Positions 1 through 9,318 of a stretch of DNA of 64,000 nucleotides are shown here, one piece after another; positions within the stretch are counted from its first letter, which is position 1, and each line of letters begins with the position of its first letter. The position numbers and the translations under genes were made by a program. The DNA lies in assembly GCA_018713255.1 (NCBI GenBank), contig DVFL01000002.1, forward strand, positions 186,001-250,000, in the 5' to 3' direction. The notes under the pieces were generated by a model. It made no database searches. It was given only the letters and a program-made list of their open reading frames with translations, and was not told where the DNA came from. The stretch comes from Candidatus Cottocaccamicrobium excrementipullorum. GTDB taxonomy: Bacteria; Bacillota; Clostridia; Lachnospirales; Lachnospiraceae.

Positions 1-47
1 ACCGCCGCCATGAGGCACAGGATTAATCCATTGATTTTTTTCATCAT
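1..47 (-). CDS. Start of a secreted or membrane protein (partial)
   Basis: Only the first 15 codons lie in the window; the gene continues past the left edge. An ATG at 47 follows GAAAGGAGACGGTA, a good ribosome binding site, and encodes MMKKINGLILCLMAA, a lysine-rich start followed by a hydrophobic run typical of a signal peptide or a membrane anchor. The function cannot be told. It lies downstream of dapB on the same strand, with about 150 bp between them that hold imperfect inverted repeats but no clear U-tract terminator. Confidence 0.6.
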   Translation of the reverse strand, partial: MMKKINGLILCLMAA

Positions 48-194
48 TACCGTCTCCTTTCATACTGAACTGCTTTTACCGCATCTGTGCCGGTTTACAG
101 CTAGTATGAACCGAATACGTGCCTTTCTCTCTGGAAAATTATAGAAATTTCGAACCAATTCAGCTCAGACAATTTTCCGTTCATGACGAAAAAA

Positions 195-950
195 TTACTG
201 AATCACATCAGCCATGGTATACATCCCCGGCTCTTTTCCTTTCAAATACAACGCCGCTGCCAAGGCGCCTTTTCCAAAAATAGCCTTAGAATATGCAGTA
301 TGGCTGATGGTCACCACCTCATCTTTTCCGGCGAAAATCACATCATGATCTCCTACAATAGAACCTCCTCTCACGGAACTGATTCCAATTTCCAGGGGAT
401 CTCTCTTTTCCCGCCGACAACTGCGGTCATAAACATAATGGTATTGATTGTCCATCGCTTCATTTACTGCATCTGCCAGAGCCAATGCAGTTCCGCTGGG
501 CGCATCCATTTTCTGATTATGGTGTTTTTCCACAATCTCTATATCAAATCCAGAAGCTGCCAATGTTTTCGCCGCTTCCGCAACCAGCTTAAACAGCAGA
601 TTAACTCCTAAAGACATATTGGCAGAACGAAGCACAGGAATCTGAGCCGACGCCGCCTTTACTGCCTCCAGCTGCTCCTGGCTTAAACCAGTGGTACATA
701 ACACTAGCGGCAGCTTACGTCTGATACAATCATCCAAAAGACCGTCCACTGCCTTGGCAGAAGCAAAATCCACCACCACATCTGCCTGCTCCTTTACTTC
801 ATCAAGGGACGAGTACACCGGGAAACCATTCTTCTGCTCTGTATTCAGATCTACTCCTGCAACAATTTCCACCTGAGAATCCTGAAGGGCCAGTCCGGCA
901 ATCACCTGCCCCATTGCCCCGTTGCATCCATGTAAAATAATCTTTACCAT
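195..950 (-). CDS. dapB: 4-hydroxy-tetrahydrodipicolinate reductase
   Basis: Cytoplasmic NAD(P)H-dependent reductase of the diaminopimelate/lysine pathway, acting on the product of DapA. The 251-residue protein has the N-terminal nucleotide-binding motif HGCNGAMG (about residues 7-14) and the family signature EKHHNQKMDAPSGTAL, with the catalytic His pair and the Lys, near residue 140. Length is normal for Firmicute DapB. The ATG follows GGAGGATAAA. It lies 27 bp downstream of dapA on the same strand with no terminator between them, so the two are probably one transcript controlled by the lysine riboswitch upstream of dapA. Confidence 0.96.
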   Translation of the reverse strand: MVKIILHGCNGAMGQVIAGLALQDSQVEIVAGVDLNTEQKNGFPVYSSLDEVKEQADVVVDFASAKAVDGLLDDCIRRKLPLVLCTTGLSQEQLEAVKAASAQIPVLRSANMSLGVNLLFKLVAEAAKTLAASGFDIEIVEKHHNQKMDAPSGTALALADAVNEAMDNQYHYVYDRSCRREKRDPLEIGISSVRGGSIVGDHDVIFAGKDEVVTISHTAYSKAIFGKGALAAALYLKGKEPGMYTMADVIQ

Positions 951-977
951 TTTATCCTCCGTCTGGTATGTTGATTC

Positions 978-1862
978 TTATAAAATACCGTAATCTTCCA
1001 TCGCCTTTTTAAGCCGCATCTGATTCTCCGGCTCCATCTCCGTTAAAGGCATGCGGAGAGGACCGCATTCCTTGCCCATCAGATTCATGGCTGCTTTTAC
1101 CGGAATCGGATTGACCTCCCGGAAAAGTTCAGTAATCAACGGAATCGCGGCAATCTGAAGCTCCATGCTGCGCTTTACATCCCCGGCAAAATAAGAAGCA
1201 CAAATTTCATGGGTCTGACGAGGAGCCACATTGGACAGAACAGAAATCACACCTTTCGCCCCCAGAGAAAGCATAGGAACAATCTGATCGTCGTTGCCGG
1301 AATATACGTCCACGCATCCTTGCGCCAGGCTCATTAAGGTGGCAACGTTAGAGAAGTTTCCGCTTGCCTCTTTCACACCCACAATATTTTCTACATTTTT
1401 ACAGAGGGTAACAATGGTCTGAGGCAAAATATTTACTCCTGTTCTTCCAGGAATATTGTATAAAAGGGCAGGAATAGAAATGGACTGAGCGATTGCCGTA
1501 AAATGTGCCACAAGGCCGTTCTGAGTAGCCTTGTTGTAATACGGAGAAACCAGCAGCACGCCGTCCGCTCCCGCTTTTTCCGCCTCCTGAGACAGATAAA
1601 CGGCCGTCTCTGTACAATTTGACCCCGTTCCTGCAATTACCGGAATCCGTTTTTTCACCACGCTGCAGGTATAACGGATCACTTCAATATGCTCTTCATG
1701 GGTAAGGGTAGAAGCCTCTCCTGTGGTTCCGCACGCAATAATGGCATCTGTTCCCCCAGCGATCTGCTCCTCAATAATTTCCTCAAGCTTTTCATAATTA
1801 ACCTGGCCGTCCGGCTTCATGGGGGTAATTAATGCTACTCCTGCTCCTTCAAAAATCGACAT
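978..1862 (-). CDS. dapA: 4-hydroxy-tetrahydrodipicolinate synthase
   Basis: Condenses pyruvate with aspartate semialdehyde, the first committed step of lysine and diaminopimelate synthesis. The 294-residue TIM-barrel protein shows the GTTGE substrate-binding motif near residue 45, VSPYYNKATQNG around the catalytic Tyr, and VGVKEASG with the Schiff-base Lys near residue 163. The ATG at 1862 follows AGGAGGATGAACAG. It is the first gene after the lysine riboswitch, so expression should fall when lysine is plentiful. Length and motifs are ordinary for the family. Confidence 0.97.
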   Translation of the reverse strand: MSIFEGAGVALITPMKPDGQVNYEKLEEIIEEQIAGGTDAIIACGTTGEASTLTHEEHIEVIRYTCSVVKKRIPVIAGTGSNCTETAVYLSQEAEKAGADGVLLVSPYYNKATQNGLVAHFTAIAQSISIPALLYNIPGRTGVNILPQTIVTLCKNVENIVGVKEASGNFSNVATLMSLAQGCVDVYSGNDDQIVPMLSLGAKGVISVLSNVAPRQTHEICASYFAGDVKRSMELQIAAIPLITELFREVNPIPVKAAMNLMGKECGPLRMPLTEMEPENQMRLKKAMEDYGIL

Positions 1863-1976
1863 CTGTTCATCCTCCTGACTATTTTACTTTTGTTCGTTAC
1901 ATTAATCATCTGCCGCCGAAGAGGCGGCGTAAGTTCAGAGATTCCAGGCGGGCCGCCGGACTCACCTGGAATGAGC

Positions 1977-2195
1977 AGCAAAAAGGGACTGACGTCAGGT
2001 CAGCCCCCAAAGCTTTCATCTTTCACTTTAGTAGCTCTCCATCCTGACGGATGACAGTCACATGGCTGTTCACCATATGCCCAGGGTGAAAGCTCCGGCG
2101 CTTTCATCCTTCGGCGCTTCTCCCTTTCCACTGCCTTCTTTTGTGTCCGGCACATCCGGCAATGTACTCATAATCAGCGCGACCTCTACTTTCTG
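1977..2195 (-). promoter_or_regulatory. Lysine riboswitch (L box) with terminator
   Basis: Read on the minus strand, this 5' leader holds the hallmark lysine aptamer segments: AGTAGAGGTCGCG at the 5' side of P1, AAGGGAGAAGCGCCGAAGG in the core, and GGATGGAGAGCTACT closing P1 (AGTAG pairs with CTACT). Between the aptamer and dapA is an intrinsic terminator, GGGGCTGAC pairing with GTCAGTCCC and then TTTTT (1977-2008). Lysine binding is expected to favour this terminator and shut off dapA-dapB. It fills most of the roughly 420-bp gap between dapA and the cobalamin adenosyltransferase gene. Confidence 0.93.
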
Positions 2196-2213
2196 CAGGT
2201 TTATACTGGTTTT

Positions 2214-2242
2214 ATCTTATCATTCTTCCCTGTACTTGTCAA
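2214..2242 (-). promoter_or_regulatory. Promoter of the lysine riboswitch-dapA-dapB transcript
   Basis: TTGACA (2237-2242) and TAAGAT (2214-2219) are separated by exactly 17 bp on the minus strand, a near-consensus sigma-A promoter. Transcription would start about 10 bp before the riboswitch aptamer. Confidence 0.85.
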
Positions 2243-2283
2243 CGCAAACCAGAAGTTTCCTGAAAAAGGAATGGAACTCCTTC

Positions 2284-2772
2284 TTATTTTACTACTTCCA
2301 GGTACGTAATATGATCCGCATAGGATTCCAATCCCTTCGGCAGCACTTTGCCGGTCAAAATCAAGGACATTTCTCCTTCTCTCGTTTCAAGCTGGCGAAT
2401 CAGTTCTTCTTCGGAAATAATCCCGCAATCCACAATTCCCAGAATCTCATCCAAAATCAGCAAGTCACATTCTCCTGTGGCCATTACCTTTTTTGCAAAA
2501 TTGAGACCATTGCGGATATTCATCATTTCTTCCGTTTTCTCTTCTTGAGAAAGGGATTCATAGAACGCGGCGGACTTTTCAAATCGGAAGATTTTCATTT
2601 CCGGCTCCAGGCGGCTCAACACGTCCATCCGTCCGGTTTCCTGGTTTCCCTTTAAAAACTGAATCATAATCACACTTTTGTGGTCCGAAACGGCACTGAT
2701 GGCCTGGCCGATGGCTGCATTTGTTTTTCCCTTGCCTGGACCGCAGATTACCTGAACTGCTCCTTTTTTCAT
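2284..2772 (-). CDS. Cob(I)alamin adenosyltransferase, CobA/BtuR family
   Basis: Transfers the adenosyl group from ATP to corrinoids to make adenosylcobalamin. The 162-residue protein begins MKKGAVQVICGPGKGKTNAA, with the ATP-binding P-loop GPGKGKT at residues 11-17, followed by MIQFLKG and LLILDEI, both typical of the CobA/CobO fold. I chose the ATG at 2772 because GAGGTG lies 7 bp upstream and the family starts just before the P-loop; an ATG at 2811 would add 13 residues including two Cys but has no ribosome binding site. It stands alone with its own promoter. No other cobalamin gene is in the window, so it probably serves salvage. Confidence 0.88.
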   Translation of the reverse strand: MKKGAVQVICGPGKGKTNAAIGQAISAVSDHKSVIMIQFLKGNQETGRMDVLSRLEPEMKIFRFEKSAAFYESLSQEEKTEEMMNIRNGLNFAKKVMATGECDLLILDEILGIVDCGIISEEELIRQLETREGEMSLILTGKVLPKGLESYADHITYLEVVK

Positions 2773-2869
2773 CTGACTGCACCTCATACACGGAAGCTTT
2801 TTCAGCTTCATGAATTGTTAGACTTCAGACGCAGATTCTTACGTCCAAACCTGTTTAATAACGTAGCTC

Positions 2870-2898
2870 ATAATAGCATACTTTCTTAGATTTTGCAA
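2870..2898 (-). promoter_or_regulatory. Promoter of the cobalamin adenosyltransferase gene
   Basis: TTGCAA (2893-2898), a 17-bp spacer and TATTAT (2870-2875) preceded by TGC (extended -10) on the minus strand, about 100 bp upstream of the chosen start. Confidence 0.75.
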
Positions 2899-2954
2899 AC
2901 TTTTCTTACAGTTTTATTAAGATTTTTTCAAGGATCCTGTTTTTTATGTATTTT

Positions 2955-3581
2955 TCACTCTCCGCACTCCAGCTTACTCACCGAAACCTCGTAAGCCACC
3001 CGTTTTTCGCATTCTGTATCACTAAGCTTCTTGGTATATTCCCGGCTCTGTACTCTCCCCCATACTTTAACCCTCGTTCCCACTTCAAATCCTGAAGCAA
3101 ATCTGGCATTTCTTCCCCAGGCAATGCAGGGAATATAATCAGACTTTCCGTAAGGACGGTTTACTGCCAGAAGCAAATCTGCAATTTCTCTGCCCAAAGG
3201 CGTCTTCCGGTATACCGGCGGCTTGCAGATATAACCGTCCAGAAAGATCTGATTTGTTTTGGTATAATCCGTAAATTCTTCGATAAAGTGAATCTCCCGG
3301 ACAAAAACAGACAGAATCAGCTTATTTTTCGTCCCTTCATGCCGGTTATAGGAGCGGAACTGTCCCAAAGCCTCCACAGTCATGCCTTGATAATCTTGAT
3401 CCACCTTTACCAGCCGTTCTGATATCATAAGGGGGATAATGTCGGCCTGCTGGCTTAAACGGTTCACTTCCAGGTCAACCATATAGAAGCCCTCACCGAA
3501 CACCTCATGGCTGAAGGTAAAGCCGGACACAATCCTTCCGATTACACTTACCTTATTGTTTTCGATCATTTTTTCTGACAT
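2955..3581 (-). CDS. SSB-like protein with two OB-fold-like halves
   Basis: The 208-residue protein resembles single-stranded DNA-binding proteins of Clostridia but is laid out as two similar halves. The N-terminal half (about 8-98) reads NKVSVIGRIVSGF ... VDLEVNRLS ... VEALGQFRSY; the C-terminal half (about 108-205) reads NQIFLDGYICKPPVYRKTP ... YIPCIAWGRNARF ... VKVWGRVQSREY, the latter very SSB/PriB-like. There is no acidic SSB tail. The start follows AGAGGAGAGAAATACA. Its job is uncertain: an accessory ssDNA-binding protein is the best guess. It stands alone between the cobalamin and typA genes. Confidence 0.75.
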   Translation of the reverse strand: MSEKMIENNKVSVIGRIVSGFTFSHEVFGEGFYMVDLEVNRLSQQADIIPLMISERLVKVDQDYQGMTVEALGQFRSYNRHEGTKNKLILSVFVREIHFIEEFTDYTKTNQIFLDGYICKPPVYRKTPLGREIADLLLAVNRPYGKSDYIPCIAWGRNARFASGFEVGTRVKVWGRVQSREYTKKLSDTECEKRVAYEVSVSKLECGE

Positions 3582-3684
3582 TGTATTTCTCTCCTCTTTT
3601 CATTCAATTGGCAGCTGGTGGAATCAATTCCTCCCCACGCCGCTGCACATAAACAGTTTATGAACAGGAGTGCCAGATTATTAC

Positions 3685-3729
3685 GAAAAAAAAGAAAATC
3701 CCGCCAAAAGCGTTCGACAGGATTTTCTA
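3685..3729 (-). terminator. Intrinsic terminator after typA
   Basis: On the minus strand AGAAAATCC pairs with GGGATTTTCT around a loop of about 17 nt, followed by a run of T residues. It lies 26 bp beyond the typA stop. Confidence 0.85.
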
Positions 3730-3754
3730 AATTTAAGCATTGCTGCAGAATGAT

Positions 3755-5593
3755 TTACTTTTTAAAGGATGCTCTCTTGCGGAGAGTGGGATCCAGAATT
3801 TTTTTGCGGATCCGCAGGGACTGAGGAGTAATCTCCAGCAGCTCATCTGTATCGATAAACTCCAGGCACTGCTCCAGACTCATGATTTTGGGCGGAACCA
3901 GGCGAAGAGCTTCATCTGCGCTGGAAGAACGGGTATTGGTCAGCTTCTTGGTCTTGCAGACATTCACCTCAATATCTTCTGCCTTGGGATTCTGGCCCAC
4001 TACCATACCAGAATACACCTTAACTCCAGGACCAATAAACAACGTTCCTCTCTCCTGGGCATTGTAAAGGCCATAAGTGATGGATTCTCCTGCCTCATAG
4101 GCAATCAGAGAGCCAGTCGGACGATAGGAAAGGTCTCCCTTATAAGGACCATATCCGTCAAAAATCGTGTTAAGAATTCCATTTCCCTTAGTGTCCGTCA
4201 TAAACTCTCCCCGATAACCAATCAGGCCCCGAGAAGGAATGTTGAACTCCAATCGAGTATATCCCCTGGCAATGGGAGACATTCCCATCAATTCTCCCTT
4301 TCTGGAAGTAAGCTTCTGGATAACCGCCCCGGTAAATTCCTCTGGAACATCTACATATGCGATTTCCATGGGTTCCAGTTTCTGGTTTCTTTCATTATAT
4401 TTATAAATTACTTCAGCCTTGCTTACGGCAAACTCAAACCCTTCACGGCGCATATTTTCAATCAGCACAGAAAGATGGAGCTCGCCTCGTCCGGAAACCT
4501 TAAAGCAGTCTGCCGAATCCGTCTCTTCCACCCGAAGGCTGACATCTGTATTCAGCTCCCGGAAAAGCCGGTCGCGAATGTGCCGGGAAGTGATGTATTT
4601 CCCTTCCTGACCAGCCAGCGGGCTGTCATTTACCATAAAATACATGGAAATGGTGGGCTCAGAAATCTTTTGGAAAGGAATAGGATCTGGATGATCCACG
4701 GAACAAATAGTATCTCCAATATGGATCTCCGGAATGCCGGTAATGGCTACAATAGATCCGATCTTCGCCTCCTGTACTTCTACCCGCTTAAGGCCGTCGA
4801 ATTCGTAAAGCTTTCCGATCTTGATCTTTTTAAATTTGTCTGGATCGTGATGGTTTACCATAACACATTCCTGATTGATCTTCAGAGAACCGTTATCCAC
4901 CTTGCCAATGCCAATCCGTCCCACATACTCATTATAGTCGATCGTACTGATCAGCACCTGGGTGGGCGCCTCCGGATCCCCCTCCGGCGCAGGAATATAA
5001 TCGATAATGGTCTCGAAAAGGGGAACCATATTCTCCTCAGGGTCATCTAATTCCTTTTTAGCAAATCCTGCCTTGGCGGAAGCGTATACAAAAGGACATT
5101 CCAGCTGCTCATCCGAAGCATCAAGATCCATAAACAGTTCCAGAACCTCATCCACCACTTCCTTGGGACGTGCTTCCGGCCGGTCAATCTTATTAATGCA
5201 GCAGATTACTGGAAGATCCAGTTCCAGCGCCTTCTGCAGCACAAAACGGGTCTGAGGCATAGGACCTTCATAAGCGTCCACCACCAAAACTACTCCGTTC
5301 ACCATCTTCAGCACACGCTCAACTTCGCCGCCGAAATCCGCATGGCCTGGAGTATCCACAATATTGATTTTCGTTCCTTTATAAAAAACAGCTGTATTCT
5401 TAGCCAGAATGGTAATTCCCCGTTCCCGCTCGATATCATTGGAGTCCATTACCCGTTCTCCAACCTCCTGGTTCTCCCGGAACACGCCGCTCTGCTTTAA
5501 CAGCTCATCCACAAGCGTAGTTTTGCCATGATCTACATGGGCAATAATCGCAATATTTCTTACATCTTCTCGTTTCATCTTCATAAGTGACAT
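3755..5593 (-). CDS. typA: Ribosome-associated GTPase TypA/BipA
   Basis: Translational GTPase of the EF-G/LepA superfamily that binds ribosomes and helps 50S assembly and stress or cold growth. The 612-residue protein has G1 [10 protein letters not shown] (about 18-27), the RGITI switch motif, [14 protein letters not shown] (G3) and NKIDRP (G4), then the BipA-specific C-terminal region containing [11 protein letters not shown]. The start at 5593 has a weak AAGAAG site; in-frame ATGs at codons 4 and 6 are possible starts. It is monocistronic, with a promoter at 5650-5678 and a strong terminator downstream. Confidence 0.96.
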   Translation of the reverse strand: MSLMKMKREDVRNIAIIAHVDHGKTTLVDELLKQSGVFRENQEVGERVMDSNDIERERGITILAKNTAVFYKGTKINIVDTPGHADFGGEVERVLKMVNGVVLVVDAYEGPMPQTRFVLQKALELDLPVICCINKIDRPEARPKEVVDEVLELFMDLDASDEQLECPFVYASAKAGFAKKELDDPEENMVPLFETIIDYIPAPEGDPEAPTQVLISTIDYNEYVGRIGIGKVDNGSLKINQECVMVNHHDPDKFKKIKIGKLYEFDGLKRVEVQEAKIGSIVAITGIPEIHIGDTICSVDHPDPIPFQKISEPTISMYFMVNDSPLAGQEGKYITSRHIRDRLFRELNTDVSLRVEETDSADCFKVSGRGELHLSVLIENMRREGFEFAVSKAEVIYKYNERNQKLEPMEIAYVDVPEEFTGAVIQKLTSRKGELMGMSPIARGYTRLEFNIPSRGLIGYRGEFMTDTKGNGILNTIFDGYGPYKGDLSYRPTGSLIAYEAGESITYGLYNAQERGTLFIGPGVKVYSGMVVGQNPKAEDIEVNVCKTKKLTNTRSSSADEALRLVPPKIMSLEQCLEFIDTDELLEITPQSLRIRKKILDPTLRKRASFKK

Positions 5594-5649
5594 ACTCTTC
5601 TTTCTATCTGCGTTGTGTCATCGTCCTGATACATAAATCACAATTTTAC

Positions 5650-5678
5650 AGTATAACACCTAAATTCCAGGATTTCAA
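5650..5678 (-). promoter_or_regulatory. Promoter of typA
   Basis: TTGAAA (5673-5678), 17 bp, TATACT (5650-5655) on the minus strand, about 57 bp before the typA start. Confidence 0.8.
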
Positions 5679-5686
5679 GAGAAAAA

Positions 5687-6337
5687 TCAGAGGAATACCA
5701 GCTTTCCCTCTTCTTCACCATAAAAAACCGGGTCAGAAAGGGAGAGGACAGCCGTCCCCCCTGTCGCTTCAGTAAACAGGTCTACCGCCTGGTTTGCTTT
5801 TTCTTCTGGAAGAAGGAGAACAAACTTCACCCGGTCTGTATATTGACTGTCCAAAATGGGAAAATTATTCTGAGCAGCCAGATATTGAAACTTTCCCACT
5901 GCGCTGTAATCTATTTCCGCCGTCAGCTTTCTCCCCTGTTTTCTTGTTAAAATGCTGCTTGCCTTAAGCCCTTCCTTCACCGCCTGGGAATAAGCCCGCA
6001 CCAGCCCGCCTGTTCCCAGAAGAGTTCCGCCGAAATATCTGGTTACCACCACGCACACATCGTGAAGATTCTGTCCCAAAAGAACATCCAGCATAGGACG
6101 TCCTGCCGTCTGGCTGGGCTCTCCGTCATCACTGCACTTCATGATCTGATTTCTATCCCCGCACACATAGGCATAGCAGTTGTGCCGGGCATCCCAATAA
6201 GTTCTGCGCATCTCTTCAATAAAGGAAATCGCCTATTCCTCCGTCTTAACCGGACGGACATTGGCAATGAACCGGGACTTTTTTTCCACAATCTCGCCCT
6301 GTCCTCCCTCATGGCAAATCCGATAAAGCTCTGTCAT
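5687..6337 (-). pseudogene. yigZ: YigZ/IMPACT-family protein interrupted by an amber codon
   Basis: The reading frame starts at an ATG at 6337 after AAAAGGAGCAGCGTAAG and encodes a normal YigZ N-terminus (MTELYRICHEGG, then EIVEKKSRFIANVRPV), but codon 35 is TAG (6233-6235). The same frame resumes at once as AISFIEEMRRTYWDARHN, continues through VVVTRYFGGTLLGTGGLVRAY, and ends normally at 5687. Family members usually read EEEAI at this point, so a single GAG-to-TAG change would explain it. The remainder could be made from the internal ATG at 6211 (174 residues, weak GAAGAG upstream). YigZ proteins are conserved but of uncertain function, perhaps linked to translation. Confidence 0.82.
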
Positions 6338-6389
6338 CTTACGCTGCTCCTTTTCTATTCTCATCTCAGGCAGAGCGCCTTTTTCTCCT

Positions 6390-6418
6390 AGTTTAACAAA
6401 GGGCTAAATAAATTTCAA
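6390..6418 (-). promoter_or_regulatory. Promoter of yigZ
   Basis: TTGAAA (6413-6418), 17 bp, TAAACT (6390-6395) on the minus strand. It lies back to back with the promoter of the penicillin-binding protein. Confidence 0.65.
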
Positions 6419-6489
6419 GATTTTGTCCCGATTCACCCAAGACAAAACCGCTGTTTTTTTAGGATTCCCTTACAAATTCCTTTATTAAA

Positions 6490-6518
6490 TTGAATTGATT
6501 TCAAATATTTGCTATACT
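6490..6518 (+). promoter_or_regulatory. Promoter of the penicillin-binding protein gene
   Basis: TTGAAT (6490-6495), 17 bp, TATACT (6513-6518) on the plus strand, 38 bp before the chosen start codon. Confidence 0.75.
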
Positions 6519-6556
6519 AACCTACATAAGCTCTTATGCAAAAAAGGAGGCTTTTC

Positions 6557-9271
6557 ATGAGTTCATATAATTATGGAATGGCGGCTACCCGGCGCAGGCT
6601 GAGAAACGCCCGTTCCAACAGGCGGAAAATTACCAACCGCCTAACCTTGAACCTATTTAAATTGTTTTTTGTCATTATTTTGTTCTTAGTTATTGCCGGA
6701 GCTGGAGTCGGCGCCGGAATCATCAAGGGAATTATCGACAGCGCTCCTGATGTGGATCCTGCCAGCTTCGGCCCCAGCGGCTTCGCCACTAAAGTATATG
6801 ACAGCCGCGGGAATCTTACTGATACGTTAGTCATGTCAGGGGCCAACCGAGAAGAGGCGACTTACGATGAACTCCCTCAGGATCTGATTGATGCTTTTGT
6901 TTCTATTGAGGATTCCCGGTTCTGGACCCATAACGGCATTGACCTGCGTTCCATTGCCCGGGCAGCAGTCGGTGTGCTGACCAACGATTACGCCGGCGGC
7001 GGCTCCACCCTCACCCAGCAGCTGATTAAAAACAATATTTTTGAAGGCGGACGGGAAACCAGCTTCGGCGCCAGGCTTGAACGGAAATTTCAAGAACAGT
7101 ACCTGGCCGTTAAGCTGGAAAAAGAGCTTACCGAAGAAAAGGGAAGTACTGTCGAGGCGAAAAAACAGATTATCACAGATTACCTGAATACCATTAATCT
7201 GGGGAACAACACCTTAGGCGTCAAAGTAGCTTCCAGGCGTTATTTTAATAAAGAGGTTTCCGACCTTACCCTATCTGAATGTACCGTTCTGGCTGCCATC
7301 ACCCAGAACCCTTCCCGGCTGAATCCCATTTCCAATCCAGAGAACAATGGGGAGCGCCGGAAGATTATTCTGCAATATATGTATGAGCAGGGCTACATCT
7401 CAAAAGCTGAACAGGAAGAAGCCCTGGCAGACGATGTATATTCCCGCATCCAGAATGTGGACGTGCTCACCCGTGAAACCTCTTCGCCCTACAGCTATTT
7501 TACTGATGAACTGGTGGAACAAGTCATGTCTGCCTTAAAAAATGATTTAGGCTACACAGAAACTCAGGCCCATAATCTCCTCTACGGCGGCGGCCTCTCC
7601 ATCTATACTACCCAGGATCCTGACATTCAGGCTATCGTAGACGAGGAGGTCAATAATCCAGAGAATTATGATACCGCAAAATATTCTGTGGAATACCGGC
7701 TTTCTGTTACCCATGAAGACGGATCCACCGAACATTTTTCAGAGAATGACCTGGAAGCTTATCATGAGACGGTTCTCAGGGACGGCTACAATGGGCTTTA
7801 CAGCTCTGAAGAAGAAGCCCAGGCTGATGTGGAGCAGTATAAAGCCTATGTTCTGAAAGACACCGACACAGTGCTGGCAGAACGGCTTCAGACAATTCTC
7901 CAGCCCCAGACTTCCTTTGTGATCATGGACCAGTCCACAGGACAGGTAAAAGCGATTTCCGGGGGACGAGGAGAAAAAACCGCCAGCCTAACCTTAAATC
8001 GGGCGACTAACGTAACCCGGCAGCCAGGCTCTACGTTCAAGGTTATCTCTTCTTTCGCTCCTGCTCTGGACGCCTGCGGCGCCACCCTTGGCACCGTGTA
8101 TTACGATGCACCTTATACTGTGGGCACGAAAACCTTCCGAAACTGGTACAGCCAGGGATATTTAGGCTACTCCAGCATTCGTGACGGAATTATTTATTCC
8201 ATGAATATTGTGGCAGTGCGCTGTCTGATGGAGACGGTTACTCCTCAGCTGGGCGTAGATTACGCCAAAAACCTAGGCATTACCACTCTGACTAACAGTG
8301 ATTTAAATGCAGCCACTGCTCTGGGCGGTTTGACTAACGGCGTAACCAACCTGGATCTGACCACTGCGTTTGCCACCATTGCCAATGGGGGCGTTTATAC
8401 GGAACCCCAGTTTTTCACCACCATCTTAGATCATGACGGAAAAGTGCTGATTCAAAGCCAGCCGGAAACCCGTCGGGTGTTAAAGGATTCCACCGCCTTC
8501 CTGCTGACTGACGCCATGTCTGCATCCATGCAGAGCAACCGGAAATTTGCCCGGTCTGGAATTAATGTAAACTCCACCAGCACCAGGGCTAATCTTTCCA
8601 ATATGTCTGTTGCAGGAAAAAGCGGTACCACCACAAGCAACCGGGACATCTGGTTTGTGGGATTTACCCCTTATTACACTGCCGGTATCTGGGGCGGCTG
8701 CGACGACAATCAGCAGCTTAGCGGCGGGTCAACCTACAACGGCGGAACTAGTTTTCACAAAGATATCTGGCGCAAGATCATGACCAGGATTCATGAAGGA
8801 CTTTCCGATCCCGGCTTCCCTCAGCCTGACAGCATTGAGACGGCTGTAATCTGCCGAAAATCCGGAAAGCTTGCCGTCAACGGAGTATGTGATCACGATC
8901 CTAGAGGCGATGCCACTTACACCGAATATTTTGCTAAGGGCACTGTTCCCACAGAAGTGTGTGACAAGCATGTGGTAGTAACCGTATGCTCTGAATCAGG
9001 TCAGACTCCCACTGCTTACTGCCCCTCCAAGGAGACGGAAGTTCGAATCGCCCTGCCTCAGAATGAGACAGCAGAAACAGACGATTCCTATTTCGGAATC
9101 CCCGGCACCTGCACGATTCACACCAGCATTTCTACGATTATTGATCCTTCCGAAGGCAGCGCCGACGAACCAGGGACCAGCGGTCCAACGGATTCTGAAG
9201 ATTCTGATGTAGATTTCAGAGGTCCAGGATACGTTCCCACCGTTCCCCAGCTTCCTTCCGGCAGCAGATAA
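6557..9271 (+). CDS. Class A penicillin-binding protein (PBP1A type)
   Basis: Bifunctional peptidoglycan glycosyltransferase/transpeptidase anchored in the membrane. The 904-residue protein has a basic cytoplasmic start, one membrane segment (about 31-57), the GT51 motifs EDSRFWTHNG (near 117) and GGSTLTQQL (near 147), then the transpeptidase triad: STFK (near 491), SMN (near 547) and KSGT (near 687). The last 60 residues are rich in Ser, Asp, Gly and Pro and look disordered. I chose the ATG at 6557 because AAAGGAGG lies just before it; an ATG at 6536 would place that site inside the gene. It is the first plus-strand gene and is monocistronic, ending at a shared terminator. Confidence 0.95.
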   Translation: MSSYNYGMAATRRRLRNARSNRRKITNRLTLNLFKLFFVIILFLVIAGAGVGAGIIKGIIDSAPDVDPASFGPSGFATKVYDSRGNLTDTLVMSGANREEATYDELPQDLIDAFVSIEDSRFWTHNGIDLRSIARAAVGVLTNDYAGGGSTLTQQLIKNNIFEGGRETSFGARLERKFQEQYLAVKLEKELTEEKGSTVEAKKQIITDYLNTINLGNNTLGVKVASRRYFNKEVSDLTLSECTVLAAITQNPSRLNPISNPENNGERRKIILQYMYEQGYISKAEQEEALADDVYSRIQNVDVLTRETSSPYSYFTDELVEQVMSALKNDLGYTETQAHNLLYGGGLSIYTTQDPDIQAIVDEEVNNPENYDTAKYSVEYRLSVTHEDGSTEHFSENDLEAYHETVLRDGYNGLYSSEEEAQADVEQYKAYVLKDTDTVLAERLQTILQPQTSFVIMDQSTGQVKAISGGRGEKTASLTLNRATNVTRQPGSTFKVISSFAPALDACGATLGTVYYDAPYTVGTKTFRNWYSQGYLGYSSIRDGIIYSMNIVAVRCLMETVTPQLGVDYAKNLGITTLTNSDLNAATALGGLTNGVTNLDLTTAFATIANGGVYTEPQFFTTILDHDGKVLIQSQPETRRVLKDSTAFLLTDAMSASMQSNRKFARSGINVNSTSTRANLSNMSVAGKSGTTTSNRDIWFVGFTPYYTAGIWGGCDDNQQLSGGSTYNGGTSFHKDIWRKIMTRIHEGLSDPGFPQPDSIETAVICRKSGKLAVNGVCDHDPRGDATYTEYFAKGTVPTEVCDKHVVVTVCSESGQTPTAYCPSKETEVRIALPQNETAETDDSYFGIPGTCTIHTSISTIIDPSEGSADEPGTSGPTDSEDSDVDFRGPGYVPTVPQLPSGSR

Positions 9272-9318
9272 AAAACGGGAGACGAAAGAATTCAACACTC
9301 TTTCGTCTCCCGTTTTTT
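9271..9318. terminator. Bidirectional terminator between pbp and add
   Basis: AAAAACGGGAGACGAAAG (9271-9288) is the exact reverse complement of the segment at 9300-9317, with an 11-nt loop and A/T flanks on both sides. It serves the convergent penicillin-binding protein and adenosine deaminase genes; the last bases of add lie inside it. Confidence 0.92.

Noticed and set aside
2062-2655. 197-codon plus-strand frame
   Set aside because: Runs across the lysine riboswitch and antisense to the cobalamin adenosyltransferase gene; no ribosome binding site.
3740-5050. Long open frame (436 codons) on the plus strand
   Set aside because: Lies wholly antisense to typA, has no ribosome binding site and its product shows no family motif; it mirrors the codon pattern of typA.
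6233-6235. TAG in yigZ as a pyrrolysine codon
   Set aside because: Pyrrolysine is known mainly in methylamine methyltransferases and there is no pyl gene in the window; a mutation or error is far simpler.
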